42,495 bases of DNA from Clostridium sp. LS (GCF_002760435.1 NZ_AUUU01000018.1:1-42495), one strand, 5' to 3'; numbered from the stretch's first letter, positions 1-8,813 are shown. The notes: a model not told the origin generated them from the letters alone. Numbers and translations are program-made.

Positions 1-113
1 CTTCCTTAATCATTCATCATTCATTGTTCATTTTTCACCACTCAAAAATCTCACAAGCGTTGATATCACTCAATTTCGACAATCAGAAATTCTATAATTT
101 CCCAGACATTAAA

Positions 114-143
114 AAAGTAGTAGTTCATTCTAACTACTACTTT
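114..143 (-). terminator. Intrinsic terminator of the two-gene unit 181-1026
   Basis: A perfect 12-bp stem (114-125 with 132-143) has a 6-nt loop. Read on the minus strand it is followed by a run of six T, so it ends transcription of the two unknown genes upstream of it. Bases 1-110 hold no recognisable feature. Confidence 0.8.
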
Positions 144-180
144 CATATCTTAAGATAAATATCGCAGAATTTTTCATAAT

Positions 181-687
181 TTAAATCAAAACTCTAGACA
201 TGCTAACTAGTGCTTTTACAGTAAACTGACTCATAAATTCATTTACTTTACTATTAAATCCATTATATTCTAAAGCTTCTTGAGCTAATATATCTTCCCT
301 AAACATATTAGAAAATCTTCCATCAAGTTCTTCTGATCTAATATCTTCTAAAATACCTGTTCTAGCATTTATAATATGAATATTTAAAATATACCCGCCT
401 TGTCCTTCAATGTAATTTAATTCCACAAGTTTTTTCGACATATGTATAGAATAAGGTACATCAATCCATTGATGATTTCCGAATCTAAATAGTAGGATAA
501 TTACATTGTCTTCTTTAAAATATCCATATTTAAGTTCACCTCCAACTATAGCTTGTCTTTCTTTATCCGTAGGATCTTCAGCATATATTAATAGGTTACA
601 CTCATTCTGCCCTATATCAAATTTAACCCCCTCCGGATATCTTGTTATACCTTCCTCATATGGTTTTCCAATCTCAAATCGCCCCAT
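181..687 (-). CDS. Hypothetical protein, 168 aa
   Basis: I do not recognise this protein. It is soluble, with no signal peptide or membrane segment, and has an alternating beta/alpha composition. The start is supported by an AAAGGAG ribosome binding site just upstream on the minus strand. It follows the 86-residue gene at 766-1026 by 78 bp in the same direction, and a strong terminator lies just past its stop, so the two probably form one transcript. The middle part (GNHQWIDVPYSIH) and the acidic DIRSEELDGRF stretch recall small cytoplasmic proteins of toxin-immunity or phage loci, but this is only an impression. No function is assigned. Confidence 0.75.
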   Translation of the reverse strand: MGRFEIGKPYEEGITRYPEGVKFDIGQNECNLLIYAEDPTDKERQAIVGGELKYGYFKEDNVIILLFRFGNHQWIDVPYSIHMSKKLVELNYIEGQGGYILNIHIINARTGILEDIRSEELDGRFSNMFREDILAQEALEYNGFNSKVNEFMSQFTVKALVSMSRVLI

Positions 688-765
688 AATTTTAGCTCCT
701 TTTCTTTATAATGTTTAATTATACTATAAAATTCATTACAAAGCAAAGCTATAGTTATTGTAAGT

Positions 766-1026
766 TCAAACAATTTCTTCTATAGATAATAATTTAGGAT
801 TGCCCTCTTCTTGAATTTTAATATATACTTTCACCATTTTCATATGGAAGTTTTCCACCATTGTTTTTACTTTACAAATAAAATAATATTCTTCTCTGCC
901 ATCATTAACTACTGCTACTGGATTAAAACTCCATCCATTTATTCCATCTAATGCTTTCCGAAGTATTTGTTTATCTTCAATTGTAACTGTATTTCTAATC
1001 CCTAATTCTTCATTTACCTTTTCCAT
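766..1026 (-). CDS. Hypothetical protein, 86 aa
   Basis: Short soluble protein without a recognised domain. It begins with a helix-rich segment (KQILRKALDGING) followed by beta strands. An AAAGGGTG ribosome binding site sits about 9 nt before the ATG. It is the first gene of a two-gene minus-strand unit with the 168-residue gene. It is divergent from the MarR operon, and the 275 bp between them carries the MarR promoter. Function unknown. Confidence 0.7.
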   Translation of the reverse strand: MEKVNEELGIRNTVTIEDKQILRKALDGINGWSFNPVAVVNDGREEYYFICKVKTMVENFHMKMVKVYIKIQEEGNPKLLSIEEIV

Positions 1027-1261
1027 AAACTAAAACACCCTTTCTATTTTGCATTATAGGCATACTTTATGAATATCTAATTAACAGTGATATAAATATA
1101 AGCTAACATACATTAAAATTCCAATATTTCCATCTCTTAAATTTATATTACAGGCAAATTGTTAAATTTATATATATAAAAACCTTAAGAAAAAGTAAAG
1201 AATTAAAAAGTATTTCATACAACCATAAATATTATTTATAATTGTTTGCTAAATACAATAG

Positions 1262-1290
1262 TTGCATATTACAATTAAATATACTATAAT
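1262..1290 (+). promoter_or_regulatory. Sigma-A-type promoter of the marR-methyltransferase operon
   Basis: The -35 box TTGCAT (1262-1267) and -10 box TATAAT (1285-1290) are separated by 17 bp. Transcription should begin near 1297, giving a very short leader before the TTG start at 1311. Just upstream, ATTGT (1241-1245) and ACAAT (1255-1259) form a small inverted repeat that could be part of an operator for the MarR protein; that part is weak. Confidence 0.7.
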
Positions 1291-1310
1291 TTTCCTAGGG
1301 AGTGATATTT

Positions 1311-1790
1311 TTGAATGAAATTAACAATAAAAATTTTAGAGAATTAGTAAGAGTATTAGAACGAAAACTTGGGTTATTAAACAAGCAAGATAGTTGCTGC
1401 TCAGAAGTAACTTTGGCTCAATGTCATGCATTAGTGGAGATAGGACGCGCCAAGAATATTTCATTAAAAGATTTATCTACCCTGTTAATACTTGATATTA
1501 GCACTATGAGCAGAACTGTAGACAGCCTTGTAAAAAAGGAATTTGTATACAGGGCTACATCAGAAATAGACAGACGAAGTGTAGATATCAAATTAACAGA
1601 AAAAGGTTTAAATCTTTTCCATGATATTGAAAAAAAAATGAATGAAAAATATAAAAATATTTTTAATCAAATAACTTCAGAAGATCAGGCAATTGTTTTT
1701 AATGGATTAAATATTATTATTGAAGCTATTACAAAAAATGAAAATACTTCTACTAGCTTTGATGTAGATTTAAACACTAAGTATAAATAA
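1311..1790 (+). CDS. MarR-family transcriptional regulator with a CC...C cluster
   Basis: Winged helix-turn-helix regulator of about 159 aa, the usual MarR size. The recognition region reads LILDISTMSRTVDSLVKK and the wing SEIDRRSVDIKLTEKG, both typical. I place the start at TTG 1311, because AGGGAGTG at 1297-1304 is correctly spaced for it. The GTG at 1302 sits inside that ribosome binding site. Cys29, Cys30 and Cys38 (numbered from TTG) lie next to the helix-turn-helix domain; such a three-thiol set can bind As(III) or another soft metal, which is inference. It heads an operon with a Cys-rich methyltransferase and a PEP-mutase-like protein, and a full ars operon lies 1.7 kb further on. Confidence 0.85.
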   Translation: MNEINNKNFRELVRVLERKLGLLNKQDSCCSEVTLAQCHALVEIGRAKNISLKDLSTLLILDISTMSRTVDSLVKKEFVYRATSEIDRRSVDIKLTEKGLNLFHDIEKKMNEKYKNIFNQITSEDQAIVFNGLNIIIEAITKNENTSTSFDVDLNTKYK

Positions 1791-1826
1791 TTTTTTCAGA
1801 AATAAAAAGTATTGGAGGTTAATAAA

Positions 1827-2459
1827 ATGAAGCAAAGCAAAGAATATTTTGATCAAATTGCATCTAATTGGGACAATATGAGAAACGACTTTTTTTCGGA
1901 TGATGTAAGACTAGCTGCCTATAAGGCTGCTAATATTGAAAAAGGAAAAATAGCTGCTGATATGGGAGCTGGAACTGGTTATATATCTGAAGGTTTAATT
2001 CAGAAAAATATAAAAGTTCTTGCAGTTGATCAATCAGAAGAAATGCTTAACTTATTAAAGGAGAAGTTTTCTTATTACAAAGAACTAAAATGCATTCAAG
2101 GAGTTGGTGAAAATATACCTATTGAAGATGACTATGTAGATTATGTATTTGCAAATATGTTCTTACATCATGTTGAAAATCCAAGTTTAGTAATAAAAGA
2201 AATGTACAGAATCTTAAAATCTGGAGGAAAGCTTGTTATTACTGATTTAGATCAGCATAACTTTGAATTTTTAAAAACTGAGCAATACGATGTTTGGATG
2301 GGATTTGATAGAAAGAAGATTATAGAATGGTTTAAAGATGCTGGATTACAGAATGTAACTATAAATTGTGTAGGAAGTAATTGCTGTTCTGACTCTAATA
2401 GCGGATGTGAGAAAGCTAGTATTAGCATTTTCATTGCCTATGGAGAAAAAAATATTTAA
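1827..2459 (+). CDS. Class I SAM-dependent methyltransferase, Cys-rich C-terminus (possible ArsM-like)
   Basis: Protein of 210 aa with a Rossmann methyltransferase fold: SAM motif I DMGAGTGY at residues 45-52, acidic motif II VDQSEEML near 67-74, and the post-motif region FANMFLHHVENP near 113-124. The ATG at 1827 has GGAGG at 1814-1818. The last 30 residues hold Cys181, Cys186, Cys187 and Cys194, and Cys89 lies in the core. That pattern suggests a thiophilic substrate such as As(III), as in ArsM enzymes, though the cysteine positions do not match the classical ArsM set. Its neighbours, a Cys-cluster MarR and a nearby ars operon, support the idea. A generic small-molecule methyltransferase is the alternative. 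Confidence 0.8.
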   Translation: MKQSKEYFDQIASNWDNMRNDFFSDDVRLAAYKAANIEKGKIAADMGAGTGYISEGLIQKNIKVLAVDQSEEMLNLLKEKFSYYKELKCIQGVGENIPIEDDYVDYVFANMFLHHVENPSLVIKEMYRILKSGGKLVITDLDQHNFEFLKTEQYDVWMGFDRKKIIEWFKDAGLQNVTINCVGSNCCSDSNSGCEKASISIFIAYGEKNI

Positions 2460-2489
2460 AATTATTTCATTAGATAGGGAGGATTAAAA

Positions 2490-3344
2490 GTGAATAAAGA
2501 TACAATTTTAAAGCAATTATTAACTTCTGGCGAAACACTTATTATACCAGATGCATTTGACCCCATCTCTGCTAAAATAATTGAATATGCTGGATTTGAT
2601 GCAATTCAATGCTCTGGCTATAGCTACTCTATCTCAAAAGGATATAAAAGCGAAAAAGATGTTGATCTAGAGACAAATTTAAATATCACCAAAGAGATTG
2701 TTGATGCAGTAAATATCCCAGTTATGGCTGATGGGGAAGATGGATATGGGCATGGATGTAATTTTAAAAAAACAATTGAAGATTTTATAAAAATAGGTGT
2801 ATCAGGAATAAATATTGAAGATCAAGATCATAGTATTGTAAATAACGATTTAAAAATTATTGATGAATCTAGTATGTTAGAAAAGATTAAAGCTGCAATT
2901 AACGTCAAGAATGATTTAGGAAGAAAAGATTTTATAATTAATGCTAGAACCGATGCTTTGCTATCTTTGGAAAATAGAAAAGAAGCACAAAAATTAGCAA
3001 TAGAAAGAGCTAACAAATATTTAGAGGCAGGAGCAGATATTTGCTTTGTAACTTATGCAAAAACCCTAGAAGAAGTTAAATTATTTTCTAAAGAAATACA
3101 TGGTCCAATTAGTATAGCAGCAGGTCTACCATATAATATTAATGAATTCACAATAAATGACTGTATCCAATTAGGAATTGCTAGAGTAAGCCTCCCAACA
3201 GTAATGATTTTAAATTCAGTTGGATATATGTTTAAAAATTTAAAACTAATAAAAGACAATGGAACCTTTAATAAAATAATCCAGGATAACATTTTACTAT
3301 CAAATAGAGATTTATTAAAAAATATTTTAAATTACTCAAAATAG
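2490..3344 (+). CDS. Isocitrate lyase / phosphoenolpyruvate mutase superfamily protein
   Basis: TIM-barrel protein of 284 aa. Family motifs are PDAFDPISAKIIEYAGFDAI (20-39), ADGEDGYG (80-87, Mg-binding acids), INIEDQ and INARTDALL. The lyase signature K(R/K)CGH that should follow IEDQ is absent, so it is not an isocitrate or methylisocitrate lyase. A PEP mutase, phosphonopyruvate hydrolase or related C-C/C-P chemistry is more likely. GTG start at 2490 with AGGGAGG at 2476-2482. It is 30 bp behind the methyltransferase and is followed by a terminator, so it is the last gene of the MarR operon. Substrate unknown. Confidence 0.85.
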   Translation: MNKDTILKQLLTSGETLIIPDAFDPISAKIIEYAGFDAIQCSGYSYSISKGYKSEKDVDLETNLNITKEIVDAVNIPVMADGEDGYGHGCNFKKTIEDFIKIGVSGINIEDQDHSIVNNDLKIIDESSMLEKIKAAINVKNDLGRKDFIINARTDALLSLENRKEAQKLAIERANKYLEAGADICFVTYAKTLEEVKLFSKEIHGPISIAAGLPYNINEFTINDCIQLGIARVSLPTVMILNSVGYMFKNLKLIKDNGTFNKIIQDNILLSNRDLLKNILNYSK

Positions 3345-3364
3345 AAACTATTATTAATCAATGC

Positions 3365-3398
3365 AAAAAAGGTGCCGCAAATTGACACCCTTTTTTTC
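3365..3398. terminator. Bidirectional terminator between convergent genes
   Basis: An A6-GGTG ... CACC(C)-T7 hairpin with one bulged C has a T-run on both strands. It lies between the PEP-mutase-like gene (plus) and the aminotransferase gene (minus), and can serve both. Confidence 0.7.
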
Positions 3399-3488
3399 TT
3401 AATATAAAATATAAAGTTTTATACAAGCCTTTTACTACCATTACTTTTAAATATATTTATAAGCACCTTATATCGATTAATTTAATAG

Positions 3489-4700
3489 TCATATTAACAT
3501 TTTATCAAAAACTCTACAAAGTATATTAATCATATTATTTGTATCTTCTCTAGTTATTATTAGAGGAGGCATTAGACGAATTATTGATGGTCTTGGTGAA
3601 TTTATCAAAAGACCTTCTTTTAAACATTCATCAACAATTTCACTTCCATTGCTTCCAGGAATGTCAAAAGCCAAAAGTAACCCCTTACCTCGTATATTAT
3701 TCAATTTATATTTATCTTTTATCTCATTTAATTTTTCTATTATATATTCACCTTGAATGTTAGCGTTATACGATAAATTTTTATTTATAATTTCACCAAC
3801 TACAGCTAGTCCAGCTGCCATGCCAAGTGGTTGCGCTGAATATGTTCCACCTTGATCGCCTGGTTCAAATATATTAAATTTTTCTTTAACGAGTAGTGCA
3901 GATAATGGATACCCACCACCTATTCCTTTTGCTAATGTCATTATATCTGGTTCAATTCCATAATGCTCATAGGCAAATAGCTTTCCCGTTCTGCCAAGTC
4001 CAGTTTGTACTTCATCAAAGATTAATAAAATTTTACGTTCTTTACATATATCTCTCAATGCTTTTATATAATCCTTGTCTAATTCATTAACTCCACCTTC
4101 ACCTTGTATAGGCTCAAGCATAATTGCACATGTGTTTGGCGTTATATCTGTTTTTATAGCTTCTAAATCATTTAATGGTACGTGCTTAAAGCCAGGTACC
4201 TTTGGTTCATATAAATCCTCCCAAATCTTTTTACCAGTTGCAGACATTGTAGCAAGAGTTCTGCCATGAAAACTGTTAACAGCAGTTATTATCTCATACG
4301 CACCATTAAGGTATTTTGATCCATATTTTCTTGCCAACTTTATTGCCCCTTCATTTGCTTCTGACCCACTATTAGCAAAAAATACCCTATCAAAACAAGA
4401 ATTATCAGTAATAAGTTTTGCAAATTCTATCATTGGTTTATTATAGTATGAAGGACTAGCATTTATTAATATTTTACTTTGATTAATCAACGCTTCTGTT
4501 AGAACCTTTGGGCAATGTCCCAATGCTGTAACTGCCCATCCCCCCATAAAATCAAGGTAGGATTTTCCTTCCGTATCCCATAAATAGACACCTTCTCCAT
4601 GATCCATCACAATATCTGGACGTTTTGTAGTAAATAAAATTGATTTGTTTGCCTCTTCAAGAAATTCTTTTGTACTATTTAACTTGTACTCCATAAACAT
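3489..4700 (-). CDS. argD: Acetylornithine/ornithine-type class III aminotransferase
   Basis: PLP-dependent class III aminotransferase of 403 aa, normal ArgD length. Visible motifs: FANSGSEANEGAIKLARKY (PLP phosphate binding), FHGRT, EPIQGEGG, LIFDEVQTGLGRTGK and the Schiff-base lysine in TLAKGIGGG. The family includes acetylornithine, ornithine, succinylornithine and 4-aminobutyrate aminotransferases. Sequence alone does not settle the substrate, but the tight GEGGVN and DEVQTGLGRTG forms fit ArgD. ATG at 4700 has AAAGGAAAGG upstream; a second ATG at 4694 is possible. It stands alone, not with argCJB. Three palindromic ArgR-like boxes upstream (4824-4950) support an arginine-pathway role. 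Confidence 0.85.
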   Translation of the reverse strand: MFMEYKLNSTKEFLEEANKSILFTTKRPDIVMDHGEGVYLWDTEGKSYLDFMGGWAVTALGHCPKVLTEALINQSKILINASPSYYNKPMIEFAKLITDNSCFDRVFFANSGSEANEGAIKLARKYGSKYLNGAYEIITAVNSFHGRTLATMSATGKKIWEDLYEPKVPGFKHVPLNDLEAIKTDITPNTCAIMLEPIQGEGGVNELDKDYIKALRDICKERKILLIFDEVQTGLGRTGKLFAYEHYGIEPDIMTLAKGIGGGYPLSALLVKEKFNIFEPGDQGGTYSAQPLGMAAGLAVVGEIINKNLSYNANIQGEYIIEKLNEIKDKYKLNNIRGKGLLLAFDIPGSNGSEIVDECLKEGLLINSPRPSIIRLMPPLIITREDTNNMINILCRVFDKMLI

Positions 4701-4823
4701 CAGAACCTTTCCTTTAATTAAACTAACAATTGTTTTACCGAATTTAATTAAAATTATAGCTAATCATTAAAAAGAATTTTTTATAATTGCACCACTTAAT
4801 TACATCAGCAAATACTTGTCATT

Positions 4824-4857
4824 TATATAATTATGCATCAAAAGGCATAATTATGCA
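4824..4857 (-). promoter_or_regulatory. Two ArgR-like operator boxes, 20 bp apart
   Basis: TATATAATTATGCA (4824-4837) and GGCATAATTATGCA (4844-4857) share the core ATAATTATGCA and repeat exactly 20 bp apart, about two helical turns on the same DNA face. The second contains a perfect 12-bp palindrome. This matches the general form of ARG boxes (TNNATAATTATNNA). They lie 124-157 bp before the aminotransferase start. Confidence 0.55.
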
Positions 4858-4936
4858 ATAGCTATGTAATTTTCGTTTTTTATGTAGTTTATATCATTTA
4901 GAATACGTAATCAAAATAAGCTACAACTATACGTTT

Positions 4937-4950
4937 TGCATAATTATACA
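4937..4950 (-). promoter_or_regulatory. Third ArgR-like box
   Basis: TGCATAATTATACA repeats the same core 93 bp (about nine turns) beyond the second box, upstream of the aminotransferase. The spacing would allow a hexameric ArgR to loop the DNA. It also lies just before the ars operon terminator. Apart from the three boxes and that terminator, 4701-5061 holds nothing else I can support. Confidence 0.5.
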
Positions 4951-4960
4951 TACAATTTTA

Positions 4961-4993
4961 AAGACATCTATCAAATAGTATGATAGATGTCTT
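4961..4993 (-). terminator. Hairpin terminator after acr3
   Basis: Perfect 13-bp stem (4961-4973 with 4981-4993), 7-nt loop. It lies about 70 bp past the acr3 stop. The T tract on the minus side is short and broken (TTTAAAATT), so termination may be partial; the plus side reads CTTTTC. Confidence 0.65.
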
Positions 4994-5061
4994 TTCAAAT
5001 TATACTTACAATAAGAAGGCTTTCAATCATTAATAAATCCTATTTAATTATGATTGTACTT

Positions 5062-6123
5062 TTACGATATTTCATTTTTAGAGTATGAAAAATACTTTCT
5101 TCCCCAATACAAAGCTACATTTACCAATGCAATCATCACAGGCACTTCTATTAACGGTCCTATTACTGCAGCAAATGCTACTTTTGATTCAATTCCGAAT
5201 ACTGCTACTGCAACAGCTATAGCTAATTCAAAATTATTACTTGCAGCTGTAAAGGATAAAGTAGTTGTTTGATGATAATTTATACCTGATTTGTAACTAA
5301 TGTAGAACGATACAGAAAACATAACTATAAAGTATATTACAAGTGGTATTGCCACTTTTATAACATCTAAAGGCAGATCTACAATATACTTGCCTTTGAA
5401 CATAAACATTACTACAATTGTAAATAATAAAGCTATTAAAGCTAATGGACTAATCTTAGGAACGAATTTCTTAACATACCACTCTGTCCCCTTAATTGGT
5501 TCTAAAATAAGTCTAGTAAGCATCCCTAATAAGAAAGGAATACCTAGGTAAATTGCAACAGACGTTGCTACTTCTCCCATAGAAATATGAATTTCATATC
5601 CTGCAAGACCAAATATAGGAGGTAATACTGTTATAAACAGATATGCAAATACAGAATAAAACACTACTTGAAATATTGAATTAAATGCAACTAATGCTGC
5701 AGCATATTCACTATCTCCATCTGCTAAACTGTTCCAAAGAATTACCATAGCTATACATCTAGCAAGCCCTATAAGAATAAGTCCAGTCATTAATGCGGAA
5801 TCTGATTTTAAAAATAAAAATGCCAAAATAAACATTAAAATAGGTCCAATAACCCAGTTTTGTACTAATGATAATCCAAGAACTCTAGGATTTTTAAATA
5901 CCTTCCCAAGCTCTTTATAATTTACTTTTGCTAGTGGCGGATACATCATAACTATTAATCCAACAGCTATTGGTATTGAAGTTGTTCCAATAGCTAATTT
6001 TGCAAGTCCAGCTGATAATGATGGCACTCCCCATCCAAGCATTATGCCTAATGCCATTGCTGCAAATATCCAAAGAGTTAAATATCGATCTAGGAATGAT
6101 AACCTTGATGATTTATTATTCAA
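5062..6123 (-). CDS. acr3: Arsenite efflux permease, ACR3 family
   Basis: Ten-helix membrane permease of 353 aa that expels As(OH)3 from the cell. The N-terminus [20 protein letters not shown] is the ACR3 signature. The conserved cysteine needed for arsenite transport is in [18 protein letters not shown], and the downstream [18 protein letters not shown] is typical. Start is TTG at 6123 with GGGGGA 7 nt upstream. It is the last gene of arsR-D-A-C-acr3. Pairing ACR3 with ArsA and ArsD is seen in a subset of ars operons, where ArsA energises the permease. Confidence 0.95.
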   Translation of the reverse strand: MNNKSSRLSFLDRYLTLWIFAAMALGIMLGWGVPSLSAGLAKLAIGTTSIPIAVGLIVMMYPPLAKVNYKELGKVFKNPRVLGLSLVQNWVIGPILMFILAFLFLKSDSALMTGLILIGLARCIAMVILWNSLADGDSEYAAALVAFNSIFQVVFYSVFAYLFITVLPPIFGLAGYEIHISMGEVATSVAIYLGIPFLLGMLTRLILEPIKGTEWYVKKFVPKISPLALIALLFTIVVMFMFKGKYIVDLPLDVIKVAIPLVIYFIVMFSVSFYISYKSGINYHQTTTLSFTAASNNFELAIAVAVAVFGIESKVAFAAVIGPLIEVPVMIALVNVALYWGRKYFSYSKNEIS

Positions 6124-6148
6124 TTTTAAATCCCCCCATATTAATCTA

Positions 6149-6562
6149 TTAATCTAAATTAATTTCATTATTCTTAATTCTTTTTGCTAAATCTTTTATT
6201 TTTTCTTCTATGGTCTTTGCTGTATTTATAAATTCTTCATCACTTTTGCCGCTTGGATCATCTAATCCCCAGTCTTCTCTATGCTTAGAAGGTAAAAATG
6301 GACATTGAACATTACAGCCCATTGTTACGACAACATCTACCTTAGGAATATCACTTAAGAGCTTAGATTTTTGTGTTTCATTCATATCAATATTGTATAA
6401 ATCCTTAATAATTCTTACTGCATCTTGATTTATTTGAGGCTTTGTTTCTGTTCCTGCAGAATAACTTTCAAATACATCACTTCCATAAAGTTTTCCTAGC
6501 GCTTCTGCCATTTGTGACCTGCATGAATTGTGTACACATATAAATGCTACTTTTGTTTTCAT
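6149..6562 (-). CDS. arsC: Arsenate reductase, low-molecular-weight phosphatase / thioredoxin-coupled type
   Basis: Reduces As(V) to As(III), which the Acr3 pump can export. The phosphatase P-loop Cys-X5-Arg is at residues 9-15 (CVHNSCR). The second redox pair is in [12 protein letters not shown], followed by [11 protein letters not shown], which carries the catalytic Asp-Pro. I use ATG 6562 (138 aa-class product beginning MKTKVAFIC), 11 nt behind AAGGGAG. ATG 6571 is only 2 nt from it, and the GTG at 6586 overlaps the arsA stop. Sits between arsA and acr3. Confidence 0.93.
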   Translation of the reverse strand: MKTKVAFICVHNSCRSQMAEALGKLYGSDVFESYSAGTETKPQINQDAVRIIKDLYNIDMNETQKSKLLSDIPKVDVVVTMGCNVQCPFLPSKHREDWGLDDPSGKSDEEFINTAKTIEEKIKDLAKRIKNNEINLD

Positions 6563-6585
6563 ATTTTTCATCTCTCCCTTATTCA

Positions 6586-8331
6586 CTAAATTAGTTTATT
6601 TAAATTATTTCCTTTTACTTCATCTGCTTTCCATTCAATACGAGCAAAATACCCCTTTGAAATTTCATCAACTTTATTAATCCACTGAATTTCATTGCTT
6701 GCCTTAGCTTTTAAAACTTCATTAGTTGTGTTTGCTGCGTAAAGACTTGAATTTATTATCCACCATTTACTATGAATCTGTGCTCTTTCTAAATCCTTTT
6801 GAAGTCTCATAGCTTCATAAACAGGAGTAGTTTCAGCTAAGGTTACTATAACTACTTCCGTTTCCTTTTCATTTCTTAATTTAGGCAATAACTTTATAAC
6901 TGATTCTGGTATATCACCCTCAGATCTTGAGATTTCTTTGTTATAGCTTTCTGTTGAATCTAAAAGTAATAAAGTATGACCTGTTGGTGCTGTATCTATT
7001 ACCACTATTTCATTTTCTGATCTTTCAACTATTTCAGCAAAAGCTCTGAATACTGCGATTTCTTGAGTACAAGGTGATCTTAAATCTTCTTCAATATACT
7101 CAATATCTTCATCACTCATATTATTTTCTCTTGCCTTGTGTAATACCTCTTGTGTGTATTTTTCAAGCTCTTCTTTTTCATCAATATTACTTAAAGAAAT
7201 ACCATAGCTTTCATCTAATACAAATTTTAAATGAGCTGCTGGGTCAGTAGTTGTTAAATGAACCTTTTTACCTTTTTTAGCTAATCCTAACGCTATTGCT
7301 GAAGCAATAGTAGTTTTACCAACTCCACCTTTTCCCATTGTAAAAATAACTTTTTTATTACTACTATAAAGGTCGTCTATAACGTTTTTTAATTTTGGGA
7401 TATCAGTAGTGTTTAAATAATCATTACTAATTTTAATATGTTCTTCTTTAAGTAAAGCTCTTACATTATCAAGTCCTGTTATATTGTAAGGTCTTAAAGG
7501 AATTTCAAAAGTTTCTATATCCTTAAATTTAGTAGGCATATTTTGAAGGGCCTTTTGCTGCTTTTCATAAATAGCAGTTGAGAGTTTATCATCATGATTT
7601 TGAAGTACACCATTTATAACAAGTATTTGATTTTTTATCCCTATTTCTTGCAGTTCACTAGATGCCCTTTCGGCTTCTTTTAATGGTGAATTTTCTGGAC
7701 GAGATACAAGCACAAGAGTTGTTTTATCTTTATCTGCCAAAGTATCTACTGCTTTTTTATAGTTTTCTTTTTTATCTTCAAGCCCTGCAAGCTGCCCTAA
7801 GCATGATGCTCCATGGGTACTTTCATTAATAAAGTTACTCCATGCAGAAGGCAATTGTAACATCCTTAATGTATGTCCTGTTGGTGCTGTATCAAAGATT
7901 ATATGATCATATTCATTAAAAACTTTTTCATTTGTTATCATTGAAGAAAATTCATTAAATGCTGCTATTTCAACAGTACATGAACCTGACAATTGCTCCT
8001 CCATATTATCTATTACCGATTGTGGGAGTTTACCTCTGTAAGGACTAATTACACTTTCCCTATATTCAGCTGCAGCAGCTTCTGGTTCGAAGTTTGCAAC
8101 AGTTAAGTTTGGAACTTCTTTTATTGTAACACCTTTATTATCCAGCTTTGTATTAAATACATCTTGAAGATTTGATGCTGGATCAGTGCTTACAAGCATT
8201 ATCTTTTTTCCTTCATCTGCTAAATTTAGGGCTACAGCACAGGCTGTCGAAGTTTTTCCAACTCCACCTTTTCCAGTAAAAAATAGATACTTTGTTAAAT
8301 TTATTTCATTTATCTTAAATGGTTTAAACAT
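6586..8331 (-). CDS. arsA: Arsenite-activated pump ATPase ArsA, duplicated form
   Basis: Protein of 581 aa made of two homologous ATPase halves. Walker A GKGGVGKTS is at 20-28 and GKGGVGKTT near residue 335. Each half has the signature DTAPTGHTL, which transmits metal occupancy to the catalytic site. Arsenite-binding cysteines are visible in LSGSCTVEIAAF, GASCLGQL and RSPCTQEIAVF, matching the three Cys of E. coli ArsA. ATG at 8331 follows AAGGAGGAG. It is membrane-associated and drives the efflux permease; ArsD hands it As(III). Confidence 0.96.
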   Translation of the reverse strand: MFKPFKINEINLTKYLFFTGKGGVGKTSTACAVALNLADEGKKIMLVSTDPASNLQDVFNTKLDNKGVTIKEVPNLTVANFEPEAAAAEYRESVISPYRGKLPQSVIDNMEEQLSGSCTVEIAAFNEFSSMITNEKVFNEYDHIIFDTAPTGHTLRMLQLPSAWSNFINESTHGASCLGQLAGLEDKKENYKKAVDTLADKDKTTLVLVSRPENSPLKEAERASSELQEIGIKNQILVINGVLQNHDDKLSTAIYEKQQKALQNMPTKFKDIETFEIPLRPYNITGLDNVRALLKEEHIKISNDYLNTTDIPKLKNVIDDLYSSNKKVIFTMGKGGVGKTTIASAIALGLAKKGKKVHLTTTDPAAHLKFVLDESYGISLSNIDEKEELEKYTQEVLHKARENNMSDEDIEYIEEDLRSPCTQEIAVFRAFAEIVERSENEIVVIDTAPTGHTLLLLDSTESYNKEISRSEGDIPESVIKLLPKLRNEKETEVVIVTLAETTPVYEAMRLQKDLERAQIHSKWWIINSSLYAANTTNEVLKAKASNEIQWINKVDEISKGYFARIEWKADEVKGNNLNKLI

Positions 8332-8391
8332 AATTTTCTCCTCCCTTCTGTATACGTATATTCATTTAAATTAGCAAATCTATATATCTTC

Positions 8392-8778
8392 TTAGCAGCA
8401 CCCATCTTTACATCCACAGTTTTTAGTTGGTTTCTTTATGCTTGCTTTCTTTATATTAAGCTTTAAAGTATCTGCTGGTATTTCTAATAATTCACAAAAT
8501 TCATCATTAGTTGGATAGCCTCCTTCTTTAACTATGACTCCGTCTACCATTATCACAGGTAAAGCTTCAACTCCCTTAGAATTTAAAACCTCGTTTATCG
8601 CCTTATTATCTACAAATATTTGAGGGTTATTTGTTAAATTGTGTCTTTCAACAACTATTCCTTTATTCTTTAAAGTATTTAAAACTGTCGCAACTCTTAA
8701 TAATTCCTTATCTACAGATGGGCCGCAAACCCCTGTAGAACAACACATAGCAGGATCAAATATTATCATTTTTTTCAT
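8392..8778 (-). CDS. arsD: Arsenic metallochaperone ArsD
   Basis: Carries As(III) to ArsA and raises its affinity. The 128-aa product starting at ATG 8778 puts cysteines at 12, 13 and 18 (PAMCCSTGVC), exactly the essential positions of E. coli ArsD, and that ATG is 9 nt from AAAGGAG. ATG 8784 is only 3 nt from it and is less likely. The C-terminus ends with two further Cys clusters (CGCKDGCC), a second metal site found in many ArsD proteins. Placed between arsR and arsA. Confidence 0.94.
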   Translation of the reverse strand: MKKMIIFDPAMCCSTGVCGPSVDKELLRVATVLNTLKNKGIVVERHNLTNNPQIFVDNKAINEVLNSKGVEALPVIMVDGVIVKEGGYPTNDEFCELLEIPADTLKLNIKKASIKKPTKNCGCKDGCC

Positions 8779-8813
8779 TTTCATTAACTCCTTTACATTT
8801 TAAAGTGAAACTT

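Noticed and set aside
1..110. Repeated CATTCAT-type sequence at the left edge
   Set aside because: Short low-complexity intergenic DNA; no second copy found in the window.
2490..3344. 2-methylisocitrate lyase (prpB)
   Set aside because: The catalytic K(R/K)CGH motif is absent, and there are no prp neighbours.
5054..5272. Plus-strand ORF at the acr3 end
   Set aside because: Shadow of acr3 in antisense frame; hydrophobic residues come from the reversed helix codons.
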